52,180 nucleotides of DNA from Bacteroides sp. (GTDB taxonomy: Bacteria > Bacteroidota > Bacteroidia > Bacteroidales > UBA7960): positions 1 through 52,180 of the forward strand of contig JAZBOS010000104.1 of NCBI GenBank assembly GCA_036351255.1, read 5' to 3'. Within the stretch, counting starts at the first letter, position 1; the number at the start of each line of letters is the position of its first letter. Shown in pieces: positions 35,283 through 44,501 of the stretch. Position numbers and translations under genes: made by a program. Under the pieces are notes generated by a model. That model did no database searches. It was not told the origin of the DNA and saw only the letters and a program-made list of their open reading frames with translations.

Positions 35283-38132
35283 TTATTCGAGCCTCATCAG
35301 AATCAATTGTTCTTTTTGCAATTTGTTTTCCAATTGAAGCACATAGCTGCCGGGCTCAAGGGAAGACAAATGAAAACGAAATTCCTGCAAGCGCCCGGCT
35401 TCCGTGTGGATCTTTTTTTGCCAGACCTTACGCCCTTCCAGCGTTGAAAGGGACACACCGGCTTCACCAGAAAAGTCAGAAAGCAATTCCATTGTAAAGC
35501 CTTCCCTAAAGGGATTGGGGTAGACCCGTCTGATCTGCTGTGTCGAATTGCTTACAAGAGGAGATGGAATTCCTACCTGGTCAAGCCCGTGGTATCTGTC
35601 GTAGGCGGCCTCGGCACTGGCCTGTAAATCCATCAGGTGGTCGCCAGCCAAAATGGCAAAGGCAACCAGCAGGGTATCACCTGCAGACAGATAATGCGGC
35701 CCGCTCGATACCAGCGTGGAAACCTCGTTGTCGGTATCAAAAATTCCTGCCGTATTCCTGTTGGTGCGCAAGGCATTATATTTTTCAAAATTAGTAAAGC
35801 CATCACTGAGGTTGATGCTCCCATTGGCACCCTTGTTGTCGAAGGCATAATGCCTCATTTCCCCTTCAGTGAGCAGGCTGACCCCGGAATAATGCCCCCC
35901 CTCGGCCGAGAAAGCGTAACCCATCCGGTTGACTGGGTCAAAGGCAGCCCTGTGGTTTTTAGGGTCATTGTTTAGCCAGTTGGCAAAAAACCCTGCATAA
36001 AAATTAGATAAGTCCTGGCCACTTTGATTGATCAACTGGTATTCAATAATCAGGAACTTGTCCCTGGGGGCTTCTTGCCAGGCAAGTAAATGGTAATTTA
36101 CATCGAGGCCAATGGTGCTCAGGCCGCCATCACTATCGTTAAAGCTACCTTCCACTTCCACATCCGCTTCCTGGGGATCCTCCAAAAGCTCCGCCGCTTG
36201 CACCGTGACCAGAAACTGGTTGAAGGTACCCGAGGCGGCCCCATAAAGGTTATCGACAACTTTATTGGTATTAAGGCCGGCCATAAATCCTGCAGCCCTG
36301 ATCCTATTGAGCCCGTTGCGATACACAAAGCCAAGTCCCTGGCTGTAACTGGGATAGTTGAACCCCAGGGTTCCACGGGATGTAATGGTGGTACTCAATT
36401 GGTTGACGCGCAGGTTAATAAAATCAACATTAAAAAGCAGGCTGAAAAACTGGCGCCCGGCATAATCCCCTTCCGCATTGAAAAATTCGACCATAAAAAA
36501 CACCCTTTGGTTCAATGGCATCCCCAACTGGAGCTGGAGTAAAAAAGGCTCGGCCTCATTGGCAATGATTTCGCCCGTCTCCATGGCTCCAAGGCTGATC
36601 TCGGGGTTCTGAACCACCACCCAATTGGAAAGGGAGGTCAGGCGGGCACTGATATTACCAGAGGGAGCCAAGAGGTTTTCAAAGCGGGAAGCAAGGGTTG
36701 CATTCTGTCCACCCTGGTATTCACCATAACTTTCAGGATCCTGCAGTGGACCAAGCAGTTCAACATAAGAATGGCCGGTTTCGGTAAGCGCCCGGTACAT
36801 ATTGAGGCGCCCTCTTCCCAACAACCCCGCATAGGATTCATTTCCCGCAAGGGTATCTATGTTATCGGCGGTGACCTTTAACTGTGCCCCAATTTGGCGG
36901 GCACTGTAATCCGGGAAATGATGCCTGAGAATGGCAGCAGCTCCCGCAACCGCTGGTGTAGCCATGGAGGTTCCGCTGGAAGTAATGTAGGTGGCATTGA
37001 CAAAGGTTGACAGAATGGTCGCTCCGGGCGCGGAAAGATCTACAAAGACATTGTAGGAAGAGCCACTCCACTTGAGGTCACTGCTGTTGGTGGCTGCCAC
37101 ACTCAGCACATTTTCATAGGTTGCAGGGTAAAAGGGAATCTGGTTATTATCGTTCCCGGCCGCAGCCACCACGAGTGCATCCCGGTTAAAGGTGGCATAA
37201 TTCACGATATCCTGACCGTATTGACCAGCTCCTGAAGTCCCACCCCAGGAGCAATTGATCACCGAAGCCCCACGATCGGCCGCGTAAACGATTCCTTCGT
37301 ACGACATGATGAGGCGACCCAACTCGTCATCTATCTTAACGGTCATAAACCGTGAATGATATCCTGTACCGGCAATCCCTGTGCCATTATCGGCCGAGGC
37401 CGCGGCAATGCCTGCCACGTGCACCCCATGACCGCTGTAAGAATATTGCGGATCGTTGTTGTTTAATGCCAGGTCCCATCCGTAAAAGTTATCCACAAAA
37501 CCATCGTTATCGCTATCCTCACCATTGATGGTATCATTGTAATTATAGGCAATGGCGTTGATCAGGTCGGGGTGAAAGCGGTCGTTACCCGTATCGACAA
37601 TGGCGATGACCACCGTAGTGTCGCCTTTCGAAATATCCCAGGCATCAAAAGCCTTAATGCGCTCCAAACTGTATTGCGAGCCAATCATGGGATCATCGGG
37701 AACGTAAAGCAGGCTGGGAAGCACCTTTGGCTCGGCATATTCCACCAGGCCCGTGGCATACAAGGCGTCAATGGCCTCCCAAAGACCTTGGCCATCACCA
37801 AGCTCAAGATGATAAATCCGCGAGAGGTCGGTCAGAGGCTCACCCCGCTGATTGTATTTTTGCGCGGGAGGCTGATGTGTTGGGAAAATCTTTTTAAGCC
37901 CGGTGGCCTGGTAACGGGTGGCCCAGCTTTTGAAAAGGGGGTGGTCGATCTGATGAGTCTTGGCAACTGCCGCAAGCTCAGGTTTAATCTTAAAGATCAT
38001 TTGTCCCTCAAGATAATCTCCTTCTGCTCTATCCCTTTTTTCGATAAGGATTGAAGGAGGTCCTGACCAGGCCGGGAGGAACCATCCTGCCAACAGGAAG
38101 CATATCAAAAATGACTTAATTTTTCCCGACAT
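35283..38132 (-). CDS. Secreted S8 subtilisin-like protease with T9SS sorting domain
   Basis: A 949-residue protease with a signal peptide (about residues 1-23), a prodomain with MIFKIKPEL and an S8 catalytic domain (about 150-450). The triad is visible: Asp in IAIVDTGNDR, His in SGHGVHVAGIA and Ser in SSGTSMATPAVAGA. A long middle part (about 470-860) resembles a beta-sandwich, and the C-terminal 85 residues form a type A T9SS sorting domain (VYPNPFREGF, then LEPGSYVLQL). It would be exported across the outer membrane by the type IX system and attached to the surface. It is the first gene of a four-gene operon of surface proteins. Confidence 0.93.
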   Translation of the reverse strand: MSGKIKSFLICFLLAGWFLPAWSGPPSILIEKRDRAEGDYLEGQMIFKIKPELAAVAKTHQIDHPLFKSWATRYQATGLKKIFPTHQPPAQKYNQRGEPLTDLSRIYHLELGDGQGLWEAIDALYATGLVEYAEPKVLPSLLYVPDDPMIGSQYSLERIKAFDAWDISKGDTTVVIAIVDTGNDRFHPDLINAIAYNYNDTINGEDSDNDGFVDNFYGWDLALNNNDPQYSYSGHGVHVAGIAAASADNGTGIAGTGYHSRFMTVKIDDELGRLIMSYEGIVYAADRGASVINCSWGGTSGAGQYGQDIVNYATFNRDALVVAAAGNDNNQIPFYPATYENVLSVAATNSSDLKWSGSSYNVFVDLSAPGATILSTFVNATYITSSGTSMATPAVAGAAAILRHHFPDYSARQIGAQLKVTADNIDTLAGNESYAGLLGRGRLNMYRALTETGHSYVELLGPLQDPESYGEYQGGQNATLASRFENLLAPSGNISARLTSLSNWVVVQNPEISLGAMETGEIIANEAEPFLLQLQLGMPLNQRVFFMVEFFNAEGDYAGRQFFSLLFNVDFINLRVNQLSTTITSRGTLGFNYPSYSQGLGFVYRNGLNRIRAAGFMAGLNTNKVVDNLYGAASGTFNQFLVTVQAAELLEDPQEADVEVEGSFNDSDGGLSTIGLDVNYHLLAWQEAPRDKFLIIEYQLINQSGQDLSNFYAGFFANWLNNDPKNHRAAFDPVNRMGYAFSAEGGHYSGVSLLTEGEMRHYAFDNKGANGSINLSDGFTNFEKYNALRTNRNTAGIFDTDNEVSTLVSSGPHYLSAGDTLLVAFAILAGDHLMDLQASAEAAYDRYHGLDQVGIPSPLVSNSTQQIRRVYPNPFREGFTMELLSDFSGEAGVSLSTLEGRKVWQKKIHTEAGRLQEFRFHLSSLEPGSYVLQLENKLQKEQLILMRLE

Positions 38133-38148
38133 CCGTACTTTTTTAATG

Positions 38149-38193
38149 GGATAAAATTAATCAAAAGAGGATAATACGGCAAATTTTATCCTC
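38149..38193. promoter_or_regulatory. Overlapping inverted repeats in the divergent gap before the phosphate transporter
   Basis: GGATAAAATT (38149-38158) pairs with AATTTTATCC (38182-38191), and GAGGATAA (38167-38174) pairs with TTATCCTC (38186-38193). The two left arms would compete for one right arm. The element lies 8 bases before the -33 box of the transporter gene, where a regulator could act on one or both divergent genes. Confidence 0.4.
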
Positions 38194-38200
38194 AAACTTA

Positions 38201-38229
38201 TTTGTTTGCAGGCTTATTTTCTAAATTTG
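38201..38229 (+). promoter_or_regulatory. Promoter of the phosphate transporter gene
   Basis: TTTG at 38201-38204 and TAAATTTG at 38222-38229 are 17 bases apart and match the Bacteroidota consensus. The leader would be short (about 15 bases). Confidence 0.6.
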
Positions 38230-38251
38230 CTCCCGAAATCAAACCAGGGTT

Positions 38252-39295
38252 ATGATATCACCCTTTTTCAGCCACTTGCTGATCCCCTTTCTGGTGGCCA
38301 TGTTTCTGGCCATAAACATGGGAGGCAGCGGCACTGCCCCCAGTTTCTCCGCCGCATATGGCGCAAACATCATCAGGCGATTTTCCATCCCCGGCCTATT
38401 CGGGATCTTTGTCTTTATTGGCGCCCTTGTGGCAGGCAAAAAAGTCTCCATTACAATGGGGCGCGAAATGCTTGATCCCGATGAAATGACGCTGGTGGTG
38501 ACCACCATCGTCCTGCTCTCTGTGTCATTATCCCTTTTCTTTGCCAACCTCCTTTCAGTACCCCAGTCTACCAGCCAGTCTGCTGTATTTTCCCTGGCAG
38601 GCGCCGCCCTTTACCTCAAGGATTTCAACACCCGAAAACTGTTTGTCGAGATCATCCCCATCTGGTTCCTGCTGCCCTTGATAGGGTTTTTGATGATGCT
38701 GGCCATTTGCGCCCTTTATGACTATGCAACCCGGCGCTGGCCTTTTCTAAAACAAAGGCTGGTAAATCCGAAGGTCAGCCGATTCCTTGTATTGTTTTCT
38801 GCCTGTTACGTGGCATTCGCCATCGGGGCAAACAATGTGGCCAATGCTTCGGGTCCCCTGGCGGGAATGGTAACCAATGAATTGGGCATAGACCCTGCCG
38901 ATGAAAAAAGTTTCCTCGTCATTGCCATCCTCACAACCCTGCTCATTGCACCCTGCTTTGCCATCGGAAGCTCCCTGCTGGGATTCAGGATCGTTAAAAC
39001 CACCGGGAAAGGCATTACCTCTTTTGGAAGAAACGGCGCCATCGCTATTTCCTTTGTCACCGCCTCCCTCCTGTTGCTGGTATCGATAACCAAGGGTATC
39101 CCCACCTCGCTGGTGCAGCTAAACGCCTTTGCCATCATGGCCCTGAGCATTCACCGGGAAGGCTGGCAAAGAACCATTTTTCACCGCACCCTGCAAAAGT
39201 TCTGGACAGTTTGGCTCCTGGCCCCCGCATTCGCTTTTATGGCCTCCTACCTGCTGTTGATGCTTTCTGATAAAATGGGCTGGCTGATATTCTGA
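38252..39295 (+). CDS. Inorganic phosphate transporter, PiT family
   Basis: A 347-residue membrane transporter that imports phosphate, typically with cations. The PiT repeat is present twice: ANNVANASGPL near residues 192-202 in the second half, and a diverged N-terminal version with MGGSGTAPSFSAAYGANIIRR. About ten membrane segments are seen. No phoU-like gene is adjacent. It is convergent with the HsdR-N gene (18 bases between stops). Confidence 0.87.
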   Translation: MISPFFSHLLIPFLVAMFLAINMGGSGTAPSFSAAYGANIIRRFSIPGLFGIFVFIGALVAGKKVSITMGREMLDPDEMTLVVTTIVLLSVSLSLFFANLLSVPQSTSQSAVFSLAGAALYLKDFNTRKLFVEIIPIWFLLPLIGFLMMLAICALYDYATRRWPFLKQRLVNPKVSRFLVLFSACYVAFAIGANNVANASGPLAGMVTNELGIDPADEKSFLVIAILTTLLIAPCFAIGSSLLGFRIVKTTGKGITSFGRNGAIAISFVTASLLLLVSITKGIPTSLVQLNAFAIMALSIHREGWQRTIFHRTLQKFWTVWLLAPAFAFMASYLLLMLSDKMGWLIF

Positions 39296-39313
39296 GCATT
39301 CTTCAAGAAATTT

Positions 39314-39769
39314 TTATCCTGCAAGGGATTCAAAGTCAGGCACCTCTTCCAGAAAAGCCCATTCATTTCCTTCCCCTTCTTTCCGGCAGCAATAATGCAC
39401 CAAACCATTGGTCACAACAAGATATTTCACCCCAAAATTGAAGTTGTAGCGGGCAATCTGGTCAAAGACATCCTGGGTCAGCCTGACCGAAGGGGCCTTG
39501 CACTCAATCATCATCAGGGGCAGGCCTTCCTTTCCGTAGATGATGGCATCAGCGCGCTTCTGAAGCTGGTGGTATTTCAGCGAAATCTCCACGGCAATCA
39601 GCCCCAGGGGATAGTGCTTATGCAAATGCAGCCACGACAGGAAATGCTGCCTGACCCATTCTTCCGGCGTCAGGGTGACATATCGCTTGCGGAAAACGTC
39701 AAAGATTTCACGTTTACCACCATCTTCCCTGATACGGAACGGAAATGCCGGTAAATTCAAGGTTTGCAT
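39314..39769 (-). CDS. Standalone HsdR N-terminal-type nuclease domain protein
   Basis: A 151-residue protein with the PD-(D/E)XK motif of the type I restriction HsdR N-terminal domain: RADAIIYG followed by LMMIECKAP (Asp and Glu-x-Lys). No helicase part or specificity subunit is near, so this is not a restriction system. The same protein sits next to holA and AMP nucleosidase in many Bacteroidota genomes, which suggests a DNA-related housekeeping role such as repair. Its function is unproven. Confidence 0.8.
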   Translation of the reverse strand: MQTLNLPAFPFRIREDGGKREIFDVFRKRYVTLTPEEWVRQHFLSWLHLHKHYPLGLIAVEISLKYHQLQKRADAIIYGKEGLPLMMIECKAPSVRLTQDVFDQIARYNFNFGVKYLVVTNGLVHYCCRKEGEGNEWAFLEEVPDFESLAG

Positions 39770-39820
39770 AGATATTCGATGTGCGCGTTGCCAAAATTAC
39801 TAATTTCGTAAAGCTTTCCT

Positions 39821-39828
39821 TATTTTTG
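39821..39828 (+). promoter_or_regulatory. TAnnTTTG -7 box for the AMP nucleosidase gene
   Basis: TATTTTTG fits the consensus 33 bases before the ATG; the -33 element is not clear. Confidence 0.35.
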
Positions 39829-39860
39829 TCAAATAATGTTTCGCAACTAACTCATTCAAT

Positions 39861-40643
39861 ATGAAGACCAGGGAAGAGATCGTGGAGAACTGGCTGTTCC
39901 GTTACACCGGCACCCACGTCGAGGAGATGGGCAAATACATCCTGCTGACCAATTTCAACCAGTACCTGCAGATGTTTTCTGAGTGGTTCAATGCGCCCAT
40001 CAAAGGGCTTAACCGGGCCATGCCCAGTGCCACGCACGAAAAAATCAGCATGATCAACTTTGGCATGGGCAGTGCCAATGCGGCCACTATCATGGACCTG
40101 CTAAGCAGCGTTAAACCAAAGGCTGTGCTGTTTCTGGGCAAATGCGGGGGCCTGAAAAAGATCAATAGTCTGGGCGACCTGATCCTGCCCATTGCTGCCA
40201 TCCGGGGCGAGGGGACCTCCAACGACTACTTCCCCCCTGAAGTGCCTGCCCTGCCGGCCTTTAACCTCCAGAAAGCCGTATCAACAAACATCCGCAACCA
40301 TAACCTCGACTACTGGACCGGCACCATCTACACCACCAACCGGAGGGTTTGGGAACACGATGAAGCATTTAAAGAATACCTCCGGAAGATCAGGGTGATG
40401 GGGGTCGATATGGAAACTGCCACGATTTTCTCGGTGGGATTCTTTAACGGCATTCCTTCAGGAGCCCTGTTGCTGGTATCCGACCAGCCTATGATCTCTG
40501 CAGGCATCAAAACCGAGGAAAGTGACAAGGTGGTTTCTCAGAAATTCGTGCACAAACACCTGGAGATCGGTGTGGATTCCCTGAAAGAACTTATCAACCA
40601 CGGCCTGACCGTGAAGCACCTTAAATTTCATTACGACGAATAA
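39861..40643 (+). CDS. AMP nucleosidase (short Bacteroidota type)
   Basis: Cleaves AMP to adenine and ribose-5-phosphate. The 260-residue length fits the short form lacking the N-terminal regulatory domain of E. coli Amn. A phosphorylase/nucleosidase fold is shown by INFGMGSANAATIMDLL, LFLGKCGGLKKI, GDLILPIAAIRGEGTSNDY and GVDMETATIFSVGF (the Met-Glu-Thr that binds the ribose). It begins an operon with holA, EVE and CvpA genes. Confidence 0.92.
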   Translation: MKTREEIVENWLFRYTGTHVEEMGKYILLTNFNQYLQMFSEWFNAPIKGLNRAMPSATHEKISMINFGMGSANAATIMDLLSSVKPKAVLFLGKCGGLKKINSLGDLILPIAAIRGEGTSNDYFPPEVPALPAFNLQKAVSTNIRNHNLDYWTGTIYTTNRRVWEHDEAFKEYLRKIRVMGVDMETATIFSVGFFNGIPSGALLLVSDQPMISAGIKTEESDKVVSQKFVHKHLEIGVDSLKELINHGLTVKHLKFHYDE

Positions 40644-40664
40644 AGCATTGAAGGCAAGCCCGAT

Positions 40665-41711
40665 ATGGCCAATCTGAGTTTCGAACAGATCCTGAAAGAC
40701 ATCAAAAACAAGGTGTATTACCCTGTTTACTTCCTGAGTGGGGAAGAACCTTTCTTCATTGATGTGATCGCCGATTATCTCGAAGAGCAGGTCCTCAATG
40801 AAATGGAAAAGGAGTTCAACCTGAGCATTCTCTATGGCCGGGATACGGATATCCCCACCGTGCTGAGCGTTGCCAAACGTTACCCGATGATGGCCAGCCA
40901 CCACCTGGTCATTGTCAGGGAGGCCCAGACCCTGCGAAACGTGGAGCCCAGGGAAGGCCAGAAAACGGTGAATGCTGAAAATGAAGCCCTGCTGAAATAC
41001 CTCGAAAAGCCTCTTGAGTCGACCATCCTGGTGTTCTGCTATAAATACAAGACCCTTGACCGGAGACGGAAAATCGCAAAAACTATTTTACAGCATGGCT
41101 TATTATTCGAGGGAAAACGCATTTACGATAACCAGTTGCCCGCGTGGATATCCGATTATGTCAGGCGAAAGGGATATTATATTGAAAACAAAGCCACGCA
41201 TATGCTGGCCGACCACCTGGGTACCGATCTGGCCAAAGTCACCAATGAGATCCAGAAGCTGTTTATCAGTTTGCCCAAGGGGTCTGAGATCACCCCTGCC
41301 AGCATTGAGGAAAATATCGGTATCAGCAAAGACTTCAACATCTTTGAGTTGCAGGAGGCCCTCGGCGACCTGAACCACACCAAGGCCTACCGTATTGTGA
41401 AGTATTTTGGCGAAAACCCGAAAAGCAACCCGATGGTACTCACCCTGAGTATGCTCTACCTGTTTTTTCAAAAGCTTATGCTTTACCATAATTCAGCTGA
41501 CAAGAGCGAAAAGGGACTGGCATCCGCTATCGGGGTCAATCCCTTCCTGATGAAAGGCTATCATAAAGCCGCAAAAAACTTTCCGCCTGAACGTATTGAA
41601 CGCATCTTTTCATACCTGCGCGAAAGCGACATGAAATTGAAGGGGGTTGGCAATAAATCGGCGGATCAGGGTGAATTACTGAAAGAACTGACTTTTAAAA
41701 TCTTGTACTGA
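40665..41711 (+). CDS. holA: DNA polymerase III subunit delta
   Basis: HolA is part of the clamp loader that opens the sliding clamp. The 348-residue protein begins with FEQILKDIKNKVYYPVYFLSGEEPFF, has the ADHLGTDLAKVTNEIQKL segment and the C-terminal KGVGNKSADQGELLKELTFKI typical of the delta subunit. The gap to the AMP nucleosidase gene is 21 bases, and the EVE gene starts one base after its stop. The gene order is conserved in Bacteroidota. Confidence 0.94.
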   Translation: MANLSFEQILKDIKNKVYYPVYFLSGEEPFFIDVIADYLEEQVLNEMEKEFNLSILYGRDTDIPTVLSVAKRYPMMASHHLVIVREAQTLRNVEPREGQKTVNAENEALLKYLEKPLESTILVFCYKYKTLDRRRKIAKTILQHGLLFEGKRIYDNQLPAWISDYVRRKGYYIENKATHMLADHLGTDLAKVTNEIQKLFISLPKGSEITPASIEENIGISKDFNIFELQEALGDLNHTKAYRIVKYFGENPKSNPMVLTLSMLYLFFQKLMLYHNSADKSEKGLASAIGVNPFLMKGYHKAAKNFPPERIERIFSYLRESDMKLKGVGNKSADQGELLKELTFKILY

Positions 41712-41712
41712 C

Positions 41713-42120
41713 ATGAACTACTGGCTTGCAAAATCCGAGCCCGGCGCTTATTCCTGGCAAAGGCTGGAGAAAGAGAAAAAGACCATGTGGGATGGCGTAC
41801 GCAACTACCAGGCCCGCAACAACCTGAAGGAGATGAAAAAGGGAGACCTTGTTCTTTTTTATCACAGCGTCAATGAGAAACAGGTAATGGGCATTTGCAA
41901 GGTCGTAAAGGAGCATTATCCCGACCCGACCACCGATGACGACCGCTGGGTTGTCGTTGATGTGGTACCGGTAGAGGCCTTGAAGAAACCCGTCACCCTG
42001 GAAGCCATCAAAAAGGATGAGCGCCTTGAGAACATTGCCCTGGTCCGCCAGTCGCGGCTTTCAGTCATGCCGCTGGCCCGCGAAGAATTTGACGCCATTG
42101 TTGAACTGGGAAACACCTGA
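41713..42120 (+). CDS. EVE domain-containing protein
   Basis: A 135-residue single EVE domain, a PUA-like fold thought to bind modified bases. Visible are the start MNYWLAKSEPGAYSWQ, MWDGVRNYQARNNLK, GDLVLFYHS, and the C-terminal LSVMPL. EVE domains are often fused to defence or modified-base systems, but this one sits in a housekeeping operon between holA and a cvpA gene. Its TGA shares one base with the next ATG. Confidence 0.93.
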   Translation: MNYWLAKSEPGAYSWQRLEKEKKTMWDGVRNYQARNNLKEMKKGDLVLFYHSVNEKQVMGICKVVKEHYPDPTTDDDRWVVVDVVPVEALKKPVTLEAIKKDERLENIALVRQSRLSVMPLAREEFDAIVELGNT

Positions 42121-42632
42121 TGCCTATGAACTACATTGACCTTATCATTGCCATTCCCCTCCTCTGGGGCGCCATCCGCGGCTTCAGCCATGGGTTCCTG
42201 ATGGAAGTCGCCACCCTGGCTGGACTGATTGGAGGCATTTTCGTTGCCCTCATTGCTGCCGACGTGGCTGGCCGAATCCTTGCAGGTATGGTAGACTGGA
42301 ACCCCATCCCCTTCAAATTTTTTGCCTTTGTGGTCGCTTTCATACTGGTTGTAATACTGCTTAAGTTTTTGGCCAAGGTCCTTGAAAACGTCTTTAAGGC
42401 CATACACCTGAATCTCTTAAATCGTTTGGGTGGATTGGTGTTCGGAATAATCAAGTTTGCCTTTATCCTGAGCATCCTGATGATCTTTGTCAACTACCTG
42501 AACCCACACATCGAACTGCTGTCTGAAAAGGCACGTGAGGGAAGCCTGCTATTGCCCTACATTGAAAAGATGGTCCATTATATACTTCCCGCCAAGGAGT
42601 TTATCCCCCTCCCCCAAAGCTGGTCGGTTTAG
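42120..42632 (+). CDS. CvpA family membrane protein
   Basis: A 170-residue inner-membrane protein with four membrane segments and the CvpA start NYIDLIIAIPLLWGAIRGFSHG. CvpA was first described for colicin V production and affects envelope and stress resistance; the exact role is unclear. Its start overlaps the EVE stop by one base. MPMNY may start at the second Met (42126). Confidence 0.88.
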   Translation: MPMNYIDLIIAIPLLWGAIRGFSHGFLMEVATLAGLIGGIFVALIAADVAGRILAGMVDWNPIPFKFFAFVVAFILVVILLKFLAKVLENVFKAIHLNLLNRLGGLVFGIIKFAFILSILMIFVNYLNPHIELLSEKAREGSLLLPYIEKMVHYILPAKEFIPLPQSWSV

Positions 42633-42676
42633 CATTAGACTTTTCTGACATGACTGAACAGGGAAAAATCTATCTT

Positions 42677-43234
42677 ATGAAAAAACATCTACTCCTGATT
42701 CTTCCTTTCCTTTTGTTGTTTGGATGTAAATCCACCAAAATGGCATCCAGTTCATCTGAAACCTCCCCCAACACCATTTTTAATGCTACCCTGGTTTCCC
42801 CCAGCCCTTCGGAAAACCCTTATTATCATTGCAAGGATTTTCTGGAAATCGTTTACAACACTTTCACCATCAATGAGATAGAGAACAAATATGCCAGCTG
42901 GCTCAGCAAAGAGCTTCAACCCACACAAAACATTCACAATATTCATATTACCGATACCATCCTTTCATATACCTCAGGAAGTAATATCATTAAATTTTAC
43001 CAGGCCCGGCACACAGATATTCTTTTTATGGTTGAATTAACCGACAGCCGGATTGCATTGTTTGAGAATATTCGCCCCGGAATGTCAAAGGCTGATTTTC
43101 AAACCAAGTTCAGCATCAGCCACGAGCTTCCCAATTCCATTAAAATAGGGACACCGGAGGCAGCATCTTCCTTCATTTTTCAATTCAGGAGGGGAAAGCT
43201 CAGACAAATAAGCAGTGACCTGTACATTGATTAA
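42677..43234 (+). CDS. Predicted lipoprotein, unknown function
   Basis: From the ATG at 42677 this encodes 185 residues with a lipobox (ILPFLLLFGCKS, Cys about residue 17). The earlier ATG at 42650 would add nine polar residues before the signal and is less likely. The rest is a mixed alpha/beta domain with the ending RRGKLRQISSDLYID, typical of small secreted Bacteroidota proteins. No known family is recognised. It is followed by the PHP phosphoesterase gene after 37 bases. Confidence 0.72.
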   Translation: MKKHLLLILPFLLLFGCKSTKMASSSSETSPNTIFNATLVSPSPSENPYYHCKDFLEIVYNTFTINEIENKYASWLSKELQPTQNIHNIHITDTILSYTSGSNIIKFYQARHTDILFMVELTDSRIALFENIRPGMSKADFQTKFSISHELPNSIKIGTPEAASSFIFQFRRGKLRQISSDLYID

Positions 43235-43271
43235 TTGTCGATTACAGATTTTTAAAAAAAACCTTATACGC

Positions 43272-44372
43272 ATGAAAAGAATCATTACCACCCTTGGAGC
43301 CTTTTTCTTTCTGAACCTCCTTTTTGCCCAGAACCACAGCGTGGTCAAAGAGCCCGATGTTTTCCCGGCCCAGCCCCGTCGCGAGATCCGCATGCCACAA
43401 CTGGAAGGTTATGAGATCATCAAAGGCGATTTTCACCTGCATACCGTGTTCTCTGATGGCTCCGTTTGGCCTGTAGTTCGGGTGCAGGAGGCCTGGCGCG
43501 ACGGACTCGATGCCATTGCCATTTCCGACCACATCGAATACCGGCCCAAAAAAGCTTATCTGGAGGGAAGCCTGAACCAGGTGCACGACATTGCCCTGCC
43601 CGAAGCCCAAAAACACGGCATCATCCTGGTGAAGGCCGCCGAGATCACCCGCATCATGCCTCCAGGGCACCTCAACGCCTTGTTTGTTAAGGACATCGAT
43701 GCGCTGGACCAAGAGCATTATCGCGATGCCCTGCAAGCCGCCCTCGACCAGGGCGCTTTCATCTTCTGGAACCACCCCGGCTGGCAGGCCCAACAGCCCG
43801 ATACCTGCCTGTGGTGGGACGAGCACGAAGAGCTGCTCCGCCAGGGCCTGATTCACGGCATCGAGGTTTACAATTTCGACGAATGGTACCCTTTAGCCTT
43901 TGACTGGGCCAGGGAAAAAGGACTGGCATTTATGGCCAACAGCGACATCCACGAGCCGGTGCCTTATATGCCCGGCTACAGCGATTATTTTCGGCCTATG
44001 ACCCTGGTCATCGCACGCGAAAAGACCGAAGAAGCCATGAAGGAAGCCCTGCTGGACAGGCAAACCGTTGCCTTCTTTGCAGGCAAACTCGCCGGCCCCC
44101 AGGTGTGGCTCGAGAGAATGTTCCACGCAGCCATTAGCATCGGCAAACCCTTTAACATAAAAGCCGACGGGTCGGCCAGCCTTACACTCACCAACCTGAC
44201 CGACATTCCAATCGTTCTGCAAAATGAAGCAGGAAGGCCATTCCGCCTGGAACCCCTCAGTGCTATGGTTTTACCCATTCCAAAGGTTTCGCAAAACGAG
44301 GCTCTGCCTTTTTTAGTGACCAACTTTTTTACCGGGATGGACCAGCCCCTCAGGGTACAAATAAAATGGTAA
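43272..44372 (+). CDS. Secreted PHP-domain phosphoesterase (Sb-PDE-like)
   Basis: From the ATG at 43272 this encodes 366 residues with a signal peptide (MKRIITTLGAFFFLNLLFAQ). The PHP metal sites are intact: GDFHLHTVFSDGS, AISDHIEYRP, the Glu in KAAEITRIMPPGHLN, FWNHPGW and MANSDIHEP. Bacteroidota proteins of this size are named Sb-PDE family phosphodiesterases. The C-terminal 90 residues form a beta-rich extra domain. It would hydrolyse phosphoesters in the periplasm; the natural substrate is unknown. An upstream ATG at 43215 would lie before the signal and is not favoured. Confidence 0.88.
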   Translation: MKRIITTLGAFFFLNLLFAQNHSVVKEPDVFPAQPRREIRMPQLEGYEIIKGDFHLHTVFSDGSVWPVVRVQEAWRDGLDAIAISDHIEYRPKKAYLEGSLNQVHDIALPEAQKHGIILVKAAEITRIMPPGHLNALFVKDIDALDQEHYRDALQAALDQGAFIFWNHPGWQAQQPDTCLWWDEHEELLRQGLIHGIEVYNFDEWYPLAFDWAREKGLAFMANSDIHEPVPYMPGYSDYFRPMTLVIAREKTEEAMKEALLDRQTVAFFAGKLAGPQVWLERMFHAAISIGKPFNIKADGSASLTLTNLTDIPIVLQNEAGRPFRLEPLSAMVLPIPKVSQNEALPFLVTNFFTGMDQPLRVQIKW

Positions 44373-44501
44373 CTCCTTCCCGGGCAAGAGATGAAATGCG
44401 GGTTTGGTAAAAAAATAATGACCCTGCTCCCCATTTCGCCCCCTGGCCCCTTTGCCAGAAAATCATTAACTTTATTTCAGCGATTACAAACCATCTATAC
44501 A

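Noticed and set aside
39314..39769. Part of a type I restriction system
   Set aside because: No HsdM, HsdS or helicase genes are near; the protein is a 151-residue standalone domain in a housekeeping neighbourhood.
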